From: Candidatus Omnitrophota bacterium
Lineage (GTDB): Bacteria > Hinthialibacterota > Hinthialibacteria > Hinthialibacterales > Hinthialibacteraceae
DNA length: 39,514 nt
NCBI GenBank assembly: GCA_003598175.1
Contig: QZKN01000055.1
Coordinates: forward strand, 1 to 39,514
Direction of reading: 5' to 3'
The translations under genes were made by a program, and so were the position numbers. The notes beneath the pieces are model-generated. The model was given only the letters and a program-made list of their open reading frames with translations, did no database searches and was not told where the DNA came from. Within the stretch, counting starts at the first letter, position 1; every line of letters starts with the position of its first letter. Shown here one piece after another: positions 1 to 9,376 of the stretch.

Positions 1-2428
1 CTATTTACAGGGCTTATGCCGCCTCGATCCCCGAACCGGGCGTTTTCGCCGATTTCCTTTCAATAAGGATGCTCGTGATCCGGTGGATGGAGCGGGTCTC
101 AATAACGATATCGTTCGCGCCATCATGGTTGCGCGCGATGGGAAAGTATGGATCGGCACAGAAAATGGGGGCTTGAATGTATACGATCCCCAGACGGAGA
201 GATTTTCCTATTTTCAATGCGATCCTCAACGCGAGGATACCTTGTGCAGTAACGATGTTCGTTCGATTCTGGAGGATCGAGAGGGAACGATTTGGATTGC
301 CAATGAGGATTTTGGCAGCGCGGGAGGCGCCGGAGGATATTCGAAGGGGGGATTGAATCGCTTTTTACCCAAAACGCGAACATTTAAGCAATATCCTTGT
401 TCTGTGCAAATCACGTCTTCAACGGGGCAAATCCGGGGAAATCGGGTGCACGACCTTTTGGAAGACCGGAACGGCCGATTTTGGCTGGGCGGCGATATGG
501 GTATTGTGGAATTCGACCGAGAGCATGAGACCTTTTCTTATCCCTCCACCCAGCGAGGGATTCGCGGTAGTGATTTTCGATCACTGGTGGAATCGGACGA
601 TGGATATTTGTGGATTAGCACCGGCTATACCGGAATTGTACGCTTCCATTTGGAGACGATGGAATTCACCCAATACGATATTTCCGATGGAATGGAGGAA
701 TTGGATTTCCGCGTCAACGTTGGGATTCAAACGCAAGACGGTTCGATCTATTTCGGTTGTCCCGAAGGGCTGGTGGTTTTGGATGGAGGCCGCGTCCACA
801 CGAATGCGTACGCGCCGCCCACTCATGTTCAAAGAATTCAGGTGTTAGACAAAGATATCCCTCTACGCCAATTAGGCGATGACCTTACTATTCATCTTCC
901 CTACTGGAAAAATGTTCTGTCGTTCGAGTTCGTGGCGTTGAATTTTACACGACCTTTGCATAACCAATACGCATACCGATTGGAAGGATTGGAAAAGGAT
1001 TGGGTGAGAAGCGGAGACCGTCGTTTTGCCCGATACAGTAAAATCTCCCCGGGCAATTATGTTTTCCAGGTGAAAGGCAGTAATAACGACGGCGTTTGGA
1101 ATGAAACCGGCGAGTCCATTCGAATTGTTATTGGATCATCCGCTGAGACGCCGGGAATCGTGATCAAATCGTCCGAAGATACGGATACGATTCTGCTGTT
1201 TCGCTCGGTATCGACATTTTCGATGTTTCGCGAAACTACCAACGTCGATTGTCGTTTTATCGGGCAGATCGATCAGCCCAACATGTCGGATTCCGTTGCG
1301 GCAGGATTGGCAGTCACATCTCACAGCGCAACCATGACGGAAAATGCCTTTTTTACGAATGTCAGCATCACGCCGATTTCTTCGTTGATTACCGCCGAGC
1401 GAACAGTAAGCCAATCTTTAGTCAATCCGGGGGATCGCATCCAAATTCAGGTTACGCTGGATGCCGGAACCGGGAATACGAACGACGCGGCGATTTTGGA
1501 AATTCCTCCGCAGGGATACTCGGTCAGCGGTATCGAGACAACGGCCGGTGTAGCGAGTGTAAATCAATCCGGCGATATCGAATGGCTTGTCAGGCGTGCT
1601 TCGGGACAACAAACGCTGACATATACCGTCACAGCGCCATCAACAAGCGGTTATGTTCAATTCGCCGGTGTGTTGAATGTCGGCAATCTCTACATCATTC
1701 CAATTTCAGGAGATACCCTCATTGCTCCGGTTTCTTCATCCAATGAAAAAAATGTGGCCGTAATTCGCAAATTCTCTCTCGATTCAATCGCTGATCGCGC
1801 GCTGGTGATGGACTTGCAAAGTTACTTCGGCGTTTCGGTTATTGAATACGACGACGAAAACACAGAGGGATATGAATTACCCGACAATTTTGCAGATTTG
1901 TCGATGGTATTTCTCAGTGAGACAGTCACATCGACCATCATTGCGGTGAAAAATTATCAGGACAGCGATGTTCCACAAATTCTCGGAGAACAAGCGCTTA
2001 TGGACGAATACACTTATCAAGCGGGAATCGGAAACGGCTTGGAAATCGACACGCAAATCGAGATCATCGACAACAATCACCCCATTACACAAGGATTCTC
2101 TCAAGGCGTTCTGCAGGTGCTGTCAGAAAATCATCACTTAGGGCGTCTCGACAATCCTCCGGCCGGCGTGCGAATTCTTGCCACGGAGCCGGGAAATCCC
2201 AACCGCGCCCGCTTGTGGGTGGTGGAAAAAGGCGCGTCCGTCAACGGCGTGGTCACACCCGGATTGAGAATTGGGACGTTTCTGGCGGGAAAAGACGAAT
2301 ACGCAAACCACGCGTACACACTCTTGACGGATGAAGGCAAAAAATTATTGGCGCAGGTCTTCGCTTATGGATTGGACCAGTCTTCTCCCTTCCCCTCGTC
2401 GGTTGATGATTATATGTTGTATAAATAG
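1..2428 (+). CDS. Secreted two-component-type beta-propeller / Y_Y_Y protein, 5'-truncated by window edge
   Basis: The reading frame is open from base 2, so the start lies outside the window; the first internal ATG is at 83. Numbering from that ATG, residues about 1-245 carry Reg_prop beta-propeller repeats (GKVWIGTENGGL, GTIWIANEDFG, GRFWLGGDMGI, GYLWISTGYTGI, GSIYFGCPEGL). Residues about 290-350 form a Y_Y_Y domain (YAYRLEGLEKDWV, then SPGNYVFQVKGSN). In hybrid two-component sensors this array is followed by a membrane helix and histidine kinase; here there is neither. Instead follow a short LamG-like remnant (about 360-435), a DUF11-like beta domain (about 440-550) and a C-terminal flavodoxin/ThuA-like fold (about 555-775, with DVPQILGEQALM, NHPITQGF and LLTDEGKKLL). 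I infer an extracytoplasmic protein that binds a polymer or ligand rather than signals by phosphorylation. The domain calls are by motif; the function is unknown. Confidence 0.75.
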   Translation, partial: YLQGLCRLDPRTGRFRRFPFNKDARDPVDGAGLNNDIVRAIMVARDGKVWIGTENGGLNVYDPQTERFSYFQCDPQREDTLCSNDVRSILEDREGTIWIANEDFGSAGGAGGYSKGGLNRFLPKTRTFKQYPCSVQITSSTGQIRGNRVHDLLEDRNGRFWLGGDMGIVEFDREHETFSYPSTQRGIRGSDFRSLVESDDGYLWISTGYTGIVRFHLETMEFTQYDISDGMEELDFRVNVGIQTQDGSIYFGCPEGLVVLDGGRVHTNAYAPPTHVQRIQVLDKDIPLRQLGDDLTIHLPYWKNVLSFEFVALNFTRPLHNQYAYRLEGLEKDWVRSGDRRFARYSKISPGNYVFQVKGSNNDGVWNETGESIRIVIGSSAETPGIVIKSSEDTDTILLFRSVSTFSMFRETTNVDCRFIGQIDQPNMSDSVAAGLAVTSHSATMTENAFFTNVSITPISSLITAERTVSQSLVNPGDRIQIQVTLDAGTGNTNDAAILEIPPQGYSVSGIETTAGVASVNQSGDIEWLVRRASGQQTLTYTVTAPSTSGYVQFAGVLNVGNLYIIPISGDTLIAPVSSSNEKNVAVIRKFSLDSIADRALVMDLQSYFGVSVIEYDDENTEGYELPDNFADLSMVFLSETVTSTIIAVKNYQDSDVPQILGEQALMDEYTYQAGIGNGLEIDTQIEIIDNNHPITQGFSQGVLQVLSENHHLGRLDNPPAGVRILATEPGNPNRARLWVVEKGASVNGVVTPGLRIGTFLAGKDEYANHAYTLLTDEGKKLLAQVFAYGLDQSSPFPSSVDDYMLYK

Positions 2429-2471
2429 CATATATCCTATCCGTGTTTTTAATGGTTCTGGAAAAATCGCA

Positions 2472-5114
2472 TCAATGAATCTGCCAGTGAGGCACATACA
2501 CTTCCGCGCCGTCCCATCGGACTTCGGAAAAGATTCCCTCCGCGAGGTTCCCGTCATCGTGAGAAGTCACCGCCAGTCCGACGTAAATCGGATCGGTCAT
2601 ATTGATGGTTTGTTCGTCCAGCAGGGTCCAATTCTGCCCGCTGACGCTGAAATAAAAAGTCTGAAAGCGGTTGCCGTTTCGCACCAGCTTCAGACGTCCG
2701 TCGTGACGACTGCGATCGATGCGGGCCGCGCTGGCCGTACTACCTGCGCTTGCTCCGGTTTCGCTGCGCCACTGCGAGCTGGCCTGATAAGTCGATTCCT
2801 GTACGCGCGCGGCGAAGTGTTTGGCGGCGGGATGGAGCGATTGCCGCGCCATCAATGCGAACTTGACCCAATTGCTGGTTCCATAATTCGTTCCATCAAA
2901 TTGGGCTTCCAAAGAAAACGGTCCGTTTACGATTTTATAAAGAAAATGGCATTCGTCGGCCTGATTCCAGATGTCGTCGCCGCTGCCGGCGACGATATAC
3001 TCATTGCGGATGGAGTTGTAAAACGCGTTGCCCGCCGCCTGCACATTTCCGATGTCCGTGTGGCCATCGAAGATGCCGATGGAATCCTCCGGATTCGACG
3101 GCGGGAGAGTCGGCGTGGCGGTGGGACGCGGCGTCGGCGTGGTCGGAATCGCGGTGGGTGGAGGGAGAACCGAGATCGGTGTGGGCGTGGGGGTGGCGGC
3201 CTGTAAGGCGCGATATACGTATTGTCTGACGTAATTCGTGCGTTGACGAATGAAGGTGCGAGCGATGTCGAGAGCCGCTTCCCAATCGACAATACTTTTG
3301 GTCGGATTCCATCGTTGCGCCTCGAAGGGCATCGCGGCGCGGATGAGGGCGGCGTGTTCATCCAATTTGGGGAGAAGATGAGATTCGTTCAGCGTTGTGT
3401 TTAAATAATATTCGAGCCGTTGCAGGAAATATTCACGATATTCCGCGCTTTTCAGCAGACCGGCAAACAGGTTGCCGATGGAACTGCTGTTTTGCGCCTG
3501 GTTGAAGGTGTTGAGGGAATAACTGCCGCGGGATGCGCCGGAGCCGAACGAATCCTCGATGTCCCAGACCAGCAGTTTCCAGCGGCCGGTGGGAGTGCGT
3601 TCGCGCACGGCGTACCAGTTGTGATGCGGCCAGTCGTGATTTTGTACCCAAATGTTTAAAATATAATAGGACGTGACCTGTTCGAGGTCGATCATCGTCA
3701 GTAACTCGTGGTATTTATCCGGATCAGACAAATTACTGCGCGACACGAACGTTTTGAGGCGATTCCATTCCGTTGTGTCGCCTTCCTTCAATTCGTCGTC
3801 GTTGATGATATCCCACTCGTCGAAACCGTAATACGAAGTCAGAAAATCGCCGTCGAAGCGTTCGCATAAGTTATACAATCCCCAATATTGGCCGTTCAGA
3901 TACAAATTCACATAGGTTCCGTGACTGGCCACGGATCCCATGTCTTCATGCACGTCGCGCCCCAGCTGGTCGGAGAGATACACCGCCACCCGCCGTTCCT
4001 CCGCGTCCCAATGAATCCAGCTGTCGTTGTAACCGGCGCGCAGAATGAAACTGTCGAACACGTCGATCGATGTGGATGGGATGATCGTTGTCTGTAATTT
4101 TTTGGGCCCGTATTCGCCGCGGAAATACAAACGAAACGATTTTTTGTCGGCCCGTTGGCGGGACGCGCCGCCGTGAATTCGTAACCCGGCATTCGCCGAA
4201 AAAATCGGTTTTCCTTCCGTCGAGAAACATTGCGCCGTAACGGGACGTTCCCACGCGGGGCCGCTCATGGTTGCGTTTTGATAAATGCCGGTGCTCCGAT
4301 CCCACAAATGGGGGGGATCGGTGACGAGCGACAAAATGGGCAGCGGCGTCGGTTCTTGGATGAGATAGGTGTGAGTGACGATGTCGCTGGGATAATACTC
4401 ATCCCGAAATGCCCGCACGCGCAACGGAACAGTTTTTGAAATGGTCAACGGCGCGGTATAACGAGCGCTGGTTTCCGTCGGCGGCGATCCGTCCAGTGTA
4501 TAAAAAATGAGGGCGTCGGCGTCGGCGGTGAAAAGAGAAATGTTCAAACTATTGGCATAGAGTCCGCCCGGCAAAGAAACAATGGGCGAGGATGCGTACC
4601 CTTTTTTACCGTCGTTTCCATTTGCCCGGCCCGGCGACGGAGTGGAAAAGAAGTGCCATTCGTTGCGATCGCCGGCGCTGCGTCCGAAAGAGACGTCCCG
4701 ATATTGCGCCGGATAGGTGAGGGAATCGAGGAGACGGAATTCGGAATCGTATAACGCTAAAAATTCTCCCTCGCGGCGAAGGCGAAAATTGGTGTGATAT
4801 TCGCCGGGATTATAAAAACCGTACCCGGTGGCCCAGACGAGTAAAACATTTCCCGGCGGCAGGATGAGGGTGGGGACAATCCATTTGCGCGGCGCGAGCG
4901 GATCATCGGTCAGGCTGTAATTTGTCAGATCCACTTCCTGCGAACCGACGTTGATCAGTTCGATCCAATCGAGCGAGGTTCCAAACTCGTCCGTTTGCGA
5001 GGAGGCGGCTACCAGTTCATTGATCAAAACGGAGGCGGAAGATCCGTTTGGAGGCCATAAAAAAGAGGCTGAAAAAATAATGAAAATTTTCAAAAGAGCA
5101 GGGTGTTTTTTCAT
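2472..5114 (-). CDS. Secreted CotH-kinase family protein with lamin-tail, chitobiase-C and LamG-like domains
   Basis: The chosen start (ATG at 5114) gives a clean signal peptide (MKKHPALLKIFIIFSASFLW); an upstream in-frame ATG at 5153 would bury it. Domains in order: lamin-tail domain (about 25-135, VLINELVAASS); chitobiase/hexosaminidase C-terminal-like beta domain (about 180-265, IFYTLDGSPPTETSARYTAPL); CotH domain (about 275-640), with RIHGGASRQRADKKSFRLYF, LYNLCERFDGD and WKLLVWDIEDSFG as the expected nucleotide-binding and catalytic stretches; a Pro/Thr linker (TPTPT runs, about 645-690); and a concanavalin/LamG-like C-terminal domain (about 695-875). CotH proteins are secreted protein kinases in spore formers, but in Gram-negative lineages they occur with lamin-tail domains in surface proteins of unknown role. 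It converges with the upstream propeller gene, with 43 nt between stops. Confidence 0.85.
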   Translation of the reverse strand: MKKHPALLKIFIIFSASFLWPPNGSSASVLINELVAASSQTDEFGTSLDWIELINVGSQEVDLTNYSLTDDPLAPRKWIVPTLILPPGNVLLVWATGYGFYNPGEYHTNFRLRREGEFLALYDSEFRLLDSLTYPAQYRDVSFGRSAGDRNEWHFFSTPSPGRANGNDGKKGYASSPIVSLPGGLYANSLNISLFTADADALIFYTLDGSPPTETSARYTAPLTISKTVPLRVRAFRDEYYPSDIVTHTYLIQEPTPLPILSLVTDPPHLWDRSTGIYQNATMSGPAWERPVTAQCFSTEGKPIFSANAGLRIHGGASRQRADKKSFRLYFRGEYGPKKLQTTIIPSTSIDVFDSFILRAGYNDSWIHWDAEERRVAVYLSDQLGRDVHEDMGSVASHGTYVNLYLNGQYWGLYNLCERFDGDFLTSYYGFDEWDIINDDELKEGDTTEWNRLKTFVSRSNLSDPDKYHELLTMIDLEQVTSYYILNIWVQNHDWPHHNWYAVRERTPTGRWKLLVWDIEDSFGSGASRGSYSLNTFNQAQNSSSIGNLFAGLLKSAEYREYFLQRLEYYLNTTLNESHLLPKLDEHAALIRAAMPFEAQRWNPTKSIVDWEAALDIARTFIRQRTNYVRQYVYRALQAATPTPTPISVLPPPTAIPTTPTPRPTATPTLPPSNPEDSIGIFDGHTDIGNVQAAGNAFYNSIRNEYIVAGSGDDIWNQADECHFLYKIVNGPFSLEAQFDGTNYGTSNWVKFALMARQSLHPAAKHFAARVQESTYQASSQWRSETGASAGSTASAARIDRSRHDGRLKLVRNGNRFQTFYFSVSGQNWTLLDEQTINMTDPIYVGLAVTSHDDGNLAEGIFSEVRWDGAEVYVPHWQIH

Positions 5115-5169
5115 AATGAGAACTATTCCCGGATGAGGTGGCGTCGACATCATGTCGGCAATTTGAAAT

Positions 5170-5186
5170 GCCGCCGAGACGGCGGC
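5170..5186 (-). repeat. 6-bp GC hairpin between CotH gene and MCP gene
   Basis: GCCGCC-GAGAC-GGCGGC is a perfect stem. It lies about 180 nt downstream of the MCP stop on the minus strand and ahead of the CotH gene. There is no clear T run, so it may be a weak terminator or a copy of a dispersed palindrome. Confidence 0.35.
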
Positions 5187-5365
5187 GTTACGTTATCGAT
5201 TCGTTCCTATGGTTTATCATAATAAGCAAAACGATTTGGAAGTAACTATAGCATATTCTACCGGAAGAGTCACAAGGAACATTCATTGTTGCTTTTTCTC
5301 TCCTGAATAAACGCTACTGTGAGAGATGCCGCGATGAATGATCGCCGATGAAGACGATTAGATGT

Positions 5366-6919
5366 TTATTGAGGAAGATATTTACGAATTTCGGATTTGT
5401 TGCGGCGGGATCGAATGAGATTTTGTTGATTTTCCTCATAATCCGTTTTGAAGGAGGACATGGTTTCGGATAGCGTCATGGCCTGCGAGGCGTTTTGTTG
5501 CGTGGATTCGTCGATTTCCGCCAGCGCCTTGTTGATTTGTTCGACGCCCTGCGACTGCTCGGCGGAGGCGATGGCGATCTCGTTGACCAGTGCGGACGCT
5601 TTTTTACTGCGTCCGGCCACATCCGTAAACGCTTCCGTCGTGGTTTTCAGCAGACTGCCGCCGTATTTGATTTTTTTGACCGTATCTTCGATCAGGAGAG
5701 CGGTATTTTTGGCCGCATCCGCCGAACGCATGGCCAGGTTTCTCACTTCGTCCGCCACCACGGCGAATCCTTCTCCCGCCTGGCCGGCGCGAGCCGCTTC
5801 GACGGCGGCGTTCAGAGCCAATAAATTTGTTTGAAACGCGATTTCATCGATGGTTTTGATGATCTTTGCGGTTTCACTGCTCGCCACCGAGAGTTCTTCC
5901 ATCGCCTGATTCAACGCTCCCATCGATTTATCCGCTTCACCGATGTCCTGGATAATATCCTGCATCAATTGGTTGGCTTCATTCGCCTTGGAGGCGTTGT
6001 GTTTCGTCATGCCGGCGATTTCTTCGATGGAGGAGGAGGTTTCCTCGACCGCGCTGGCCTGTTCCGTAACGCTGCTGCCGACGATAAACGCCGCTTTCTG
6101 CGCCTGGGTGATCACTTGATTGAGTTTTTCGATGAAGGAATTGAACAATCGCGCCAATCGGCCGATTTCATCCTTCGAACGGATGGTAATGCGACGTGTG
6201 AGGTCGCCTTCATCCCGTTCGAACTGTTGCAGCAGGCGCACGAATTTGCTGAGCGGTTTGGCAACGAAGAACGTGACCAGCAGGTACATCGCGGAAACGA
6301 GAACGGCAATGATTCCCAAGACGGTATAGAGAGAATTTTTGTAGCCGGCTTCCTTCATATTGGCAATGGTCGTCGCCGCTTGCCGATTCGCGTCCGACAA
6401 GGCTTTCGTTGAGAACCGAAAAAAGGAGATCCCCCCGTTTTTCCCGATTTCCCACTGAGTGTGGCAGCGCACGCAATCCGGCGTGATCACATGGGGTTGG
6501 TAAATTTCAATAGCCTCGTCGGTGTAACGCAGAAACATCTCGAATTGGTTCGTCAGCTGGTTTTCGAGTTCGGCGGGAAGTTTTTTTCCTAAAAATTCGA
6601 TATCGGATGAATGCGAAACAACGCCTTGTCGATCAAATAATGAAAATTCAAGTAATCCTTGCACATCTTTCTGCGCTTGCAGCAATCGTGTGAATTTTTC
6701 CATTTCACCCCGTACGAGCGAGCCGGCGATCGAACGCTCGACGGATAAATAAATATTTTTGGCGCTTGCTTCTTCCCGTTCGCGCAGGAGTTTGATGTTG
6801 GCTTCCGTCAAATCGGTTATTTGTTCAATCACGCTTTGATATTGCATCACCTGCGCGATGGTGACGACGATGACCAATCCGGCGAGTAGAGAAAGAATCA
6901 ATTTGGTGTGAAGTTTCAT
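5366..6919 (-). CDS. Methyl-accepting chemotaxis protein with periplasmic c-type heme (CxxCH) sensor domain
   Basis: 517 residues. TM1 at about 7-24, periplasmic domain about 25-195, TM2 about 197-219, HAMP about 220-272, then the cytoplasmic MA signaling domain with the highly conserved tip ([20 protein letters not shown]) and [13 protein letters not shown]. The periplasmic domain contains CVRCH at 149-153 (bases 6461-6475), the covalent heme c attachment motif, in a Tll0287/DUF3365-like context ending ISFFRFS. Heme-c receptors are known: DcrA of Desulfovibrio and heme-PAS MCPs of Geobacter sense redox or oxygen. The gene begins 3 nt after the hydrogenase small-subunit stop, and its Shine-Dalgarno (GAAGGAAAG) lies inside the end of that gene, so the two are translationally coupled. 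There is no CheR-tethering C-terminal pentapeptide. Proposed ligand or signal: redox state or electrons from the hydrogenase (inference). Confidence 0.92.
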   Translation of the reverse strand: MKLHTKLILSLLAGLVIVVTIAQVMQYQSVIEQITDLTEANIKLLREREEASAKNIYLSVERSIAGSLVRGEMEKFTRLLQAQKDVQGLLEFSLFDRQGVVSHSSDIEFLGKKLPAELENQLTNQFEMFLRYTDEAIEIYQPHVITPDCVRCHTQWEIGKNGGISFFRFSTKALSDANRQAATTIANMKEAGYKNSLYTVLGIIAVLVSAMYLLVTFFVAKPLSKFVRLLQQFERDEGDLTRRITIRSKDEIGRLARLFNSFIEKLNQVITQAQKAAFIVGSSVTEQASAVEETSSSIEEIAGMTKHNASKANEANQLMQDIIQDIGEADKSMGALNQAMEELSVASSETAKIIKTIDEIAFQTNLLALNAAVEAARAGQAGEGFAVVADEVRNLAMRSADAAKNTALLIEDTVKKIKYGGSLLKTTTEAFTDVAGRSKKASALVNEIAIASAEQSQGVEQINKALAEIDESTQQNASQAMTLSETMSSFKTDYEENQQNLIRSRRNKSEIRKYLPQ

Positions 6920-6922
6920 CGG

Positions 6923-7846
6923 TCAACTTTCCTTCGCTGAGAGTAACTCGTCTTTGGGGTAAAAGGCGAAAGAGGAATGCAAGGCGAAATCTTCCGAAGC
7001 GCAGCCGATACAGGGCGCGTTCGCCTTGATGCAGGTATTGACCCGCGAATTCCAATGCCTGAGCGTGCAATCCGCTTGAGTCAGGGGGCCCTGGCAGCCC
7101 AAGAGGAACAGGCATCCTTCATCCGAAAACGTTCTGGCGAAATTCTCGCGCTCGTAATCGGCGAAGCGCGGGCATTGATCGTGAATCAACCGGTTGTAAA
7201 ACATTTGCGGACGTCCCAACGTGTCCAGCGGCGGCAGGCCGAATTTCAGCACGTGGACCAGCGTACCCACCAGCCAGTCCGGATGGCATGGGCAGCCCGG
7301 CAAGCGAATGGTCGGTTTGGATACGCCTTCCCTTTGCAAAAAATCAGGGACGCTCATCGCGCCGGTGGGATTGTTTTCCGCGGCCGGAATGCCCCCGAAT
7401 GCCGCGCATGCGCCGATCGCGATGACCGCCTTCGCTTTCTGCGCCGCTCGCGATACCAGGCGCGTGATCGGTTCGTGTCCCATCAGGCACGCTTCCGGCA
7501 TGCCGGCGGACATGCTTCCTTCCACCACCAAATAATATCCCCCCTCTTCTATCGCGCGATGGACGATATTCATGCCGACTTCACCCGTCGCCGTCGACAG
7601 GGTGGAATGAAACAGCAGGGAAATGTATTGGGTAAGAACCGTTACCGGCCCCGGTTCGTCCGAGTTCAAGAGTGAAACCGAGCAACCGGAGCAGCTTTGT
7701 CCCTGCAGCCACAAAACCGGCGCCGTGCCGGACGTGAGCTGTTCCAGTCCCTCCGCCAGCTGCGGCAATGCGGCGCGGCCCATACCCATCAGCGCCGCCA
7801 GCCGTACTCCATACCGTAAAAATTCCCTTCGGTCGATTTGAGACAT
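6923..7846 (-). CDS. [NiFe] hydrogenase small subunit, Tat-exported
   Basis: 307 residues from ATG 7846 (Shine-Dalgarno AAAGGAAC 8 nt upstream; a GTG one codon earlier is possible). The N-terminus has a twin-arginine signal (DRREFLRYG) followed by a hydrophobic stretch, so the enzyme is periplasmic. Proximal cluster ligands: C52, C55 (CSGCS), C147 (GACAAFGG), C185 (PGCPCHP). Distal: H222, C225 (HDQCPR), C245, C251. Medial: C260, C279, C282 and also C272, the position that is Pro (Pro238) in standard group 1 enzymes; four Cys predict a [4Fe-4S] rather than [3Fe-4S] medial cluster. There is no C-terminal membrane helix, and no cytochrome b gene is adjacent. The order is large then small subunit, the reverse of most group 1 operons, and an MCP gene follows directly. 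Electrons must go to a soluble or heme partner. Confidence 0.94.
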   Translation of the reverse strand: MSQIDRREFLRYGVRLAALMGMGRAALPQLAEGLEQLTSGTAPVLWLQGQSCSGCSVSLLNSDEPGPVTVLTQYISLLFHSTLSTATGEVGMNIVHRAIEEGGYYLVVEGSMSAGMPEACLMGHEPITRLVSRAAQKAKAVIAIGACAAFGGIPAAENNPTGAMSVPDFLQREGVSKPTIRLPGCPCHPDWLVGTLVHVLKFGLPPLDTLGRPQMFYNRLIHDQCPRFADYERENFARTFSDEGCLFLLGCQGPLTQADCTLRHWNSRVNTCIKANAPCIGCASEDFALHSSFAFYPKDELLSAKES

Positions 7847-7861
7847 CACTCTGTTCCTTTC

Positions 7862-9376
7862 TCAGTGCACCGCACAGGCCAGGCACGGATCGAACGAGCG
7901 TACGACCCGCGTTGCTTCGATCGGATTGTTTTCGTCCTCAACCGGCGTTTCTTCCAATGATTGTTCGATCGGTCCCGCGATTCCGCGATCGTCCCGCGGC
8001 GAGCAGTTCCACGTGGTCGGCACCACGCATTGATAATTCGCGATCTTGCCGTTTTGAATATCCAACCAATGGCCCAGCGCCCCCCGCGGCGCTTCCGTCA
8101 AACCGACGCCGCGTCCCGTTTCCGCAATGGTAAAATCGCGGAATGTCGGCTCACCCGGGATTAACTGATCCAGCCATTCCGCGCAACGATCCGCCACGAT
8201 TTTCGTTTCGATCGCCCGCGCGGCGTGACGGCCCATTGTCGAAACCAGCATTTCCGGTCCGCCGTACATTTGCGCTAAAAATGCATCCACCTGTTTTCCG
8301 ATTTCCGCATTTCCACCTTTTGCATAAGCGATCAATATGCGCGCCAACGGGCCTACTTCCAACACCTGCCCGCCGTAACGCGGCGCTTTCAGCCACGAAT
8401 ACGCATCGTGCTTATGCGGCGAAGCTTCGGTTTGGCCTTGAGACGGCGGCAGCCCGGACGGCGAGGAAAACAACGAGTAGCGCACGTCTTCGGTGATTTG
8501 CGTGGGATTGAACGGATTCACTCGACCGTTGCTCATCACGCCCGACGGAAACAGCATTTGCGAATGGTCCGCATCTTCCGGAAACACGCCGTATGCGAGG
8601 AAATTGCCGCAGCCTTTCCCCATTCGCAGATAATCGGGAAACGCGGCGGCCAGCGCCATGACGTCCGGCAGATAACATTCGTTGATGAACTGCTGTAATT
8701 TTTGTAAACGCGATTGGTACGCTGCGATTTTATCGGCTGTCACTTTTTCGGTTACGCCGCCCGGTATCAACGCGGGGGCGTGTGGAATTTTCCCGCAGAA
8801 TAACGCCGCCATTTGATGCGCCATTGCGCGCATGTCCAATGCCTGGAGGTAATGTTTGACGGCGGCAATGTTCAATTCCGCGTTTTCGAGATATTTCGCT
8901 TCATAACGTGGCAAAAACGGAGCGGCGGGGTACATGACCTTCGAGGAGATCTGGTCGGCGATCCAACCTTTCAACGCCCGTAGTTGCTGGTCATTTCCCG
9001 TATAATCCTTCACCGCGGCGATGTCGACAAAATCAAGGGCGGAGAGTTGATAAAAGTGAATGATATGGGATTGAATGTAATTGGCGCCCAAAATCAGGTT
9101 GCGCACGATGCGGCCGTTTGGCGGCGGTTTGATGCCGTAGGCTTCGTCCTGCGCCAGAATCGAGGCGGTTCCGTGGGAGATGGGGCACACGCCGCAGATG
9201 CGTTGCGTGATTTGCTGGGCATCCATCGGATGTCGGTTTTTGAGGATGACTTCGAAGCCGCGGAACATCTCGCCCGCACTAAATGCTTTTACCACTCGAC
9301 CGGCTTCGACTTCCAGACGAATCGCCAAATGCCCTTCTATTCTCGTCAGCGGATCGATCGTTATCGTTTTCGCCAT
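7862..9376 (-). CDS. [NiFe] hydrogenase large subunit, lacking the C-terminal maturation extension
   Basis: 504 residues, slightly shorter than typical group 1 large subunits. The Ni-Fe site ligands are all present: L1 motif RICGVCPISH (C61, C64) and L2 motif DPCLACAVH (C498, C501). The protein stops exactly at the His of L2. Most [NiFe] large subunits carry about 15 further residues that a dedicated endopeptidase removes after nickel insertion; their absence is documented for regulatory hydrogenases (HoxC-type) and a few energy-converting ones. It reaches the periplasm by hitchhiking with the Tat-signal small subunit, whose start is 15 nt downstream of this stop. Shine-Dalgarno AAGGATG precedes the ATG. 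No hyp maturation genes or endopeptidase lie in the window. First gene of a three-gene minus-strand operon divergent from cheA. Confidence 0.95.
   Translation of the reverse strand: MAKTITIDPLTRIEGHLAIRLEVEAGRVVKAFSAGEMFRGFEVILKNRHPMDAQQITQRICGVCPISHGTASILAQDEAYGIKPPPNGRIVRNLILGANYIQSHIIHFYQLSALDFVDIAAVKDYTGNDQQLRALKGWIADQISSKVMYPAAPFLPRYEAKYLENAELNIAAVKHYLQALDMRAMAHQMAALFCGKIPHAPALIPGGVTEKVTADKIAAYQSRLQKLQQFINECYLPDVMALAAAFPDYLRMGKGCGNFLAYGVFPEDADHSQMLFPSGVMSNGRVNPFNPTQITEDVRYSLFSSPSGLPPSQGQTEASPHKHDAYSWLKAPRYGGQVLEVGPLARILIAYAKGGNAEIGKQVDAFLAQMYGGPEMLVSTMGRHAARAIETKIVADRCAEWLDQLIPGEPTFRDFTIAETGRGVGLTEAPRGALGHWLDIQNGKIANYQCVVPTTWNCSPRDDRGIAGPIEQSLEETPVEDENNPIEATRVVRSFDPCLACAVH

Noticed and set aside
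2429..2471. Bidirectional terminator between the two convergent secreted genes
   Set aside because: The 43-base gap shows no stem of useful length.
5115..5153. Earlier start of the CotH protein at 5153
   Set aside because: It would put 13 extra residues before a clean signal peptide; neither start has a strong Shine-Dalgarno.
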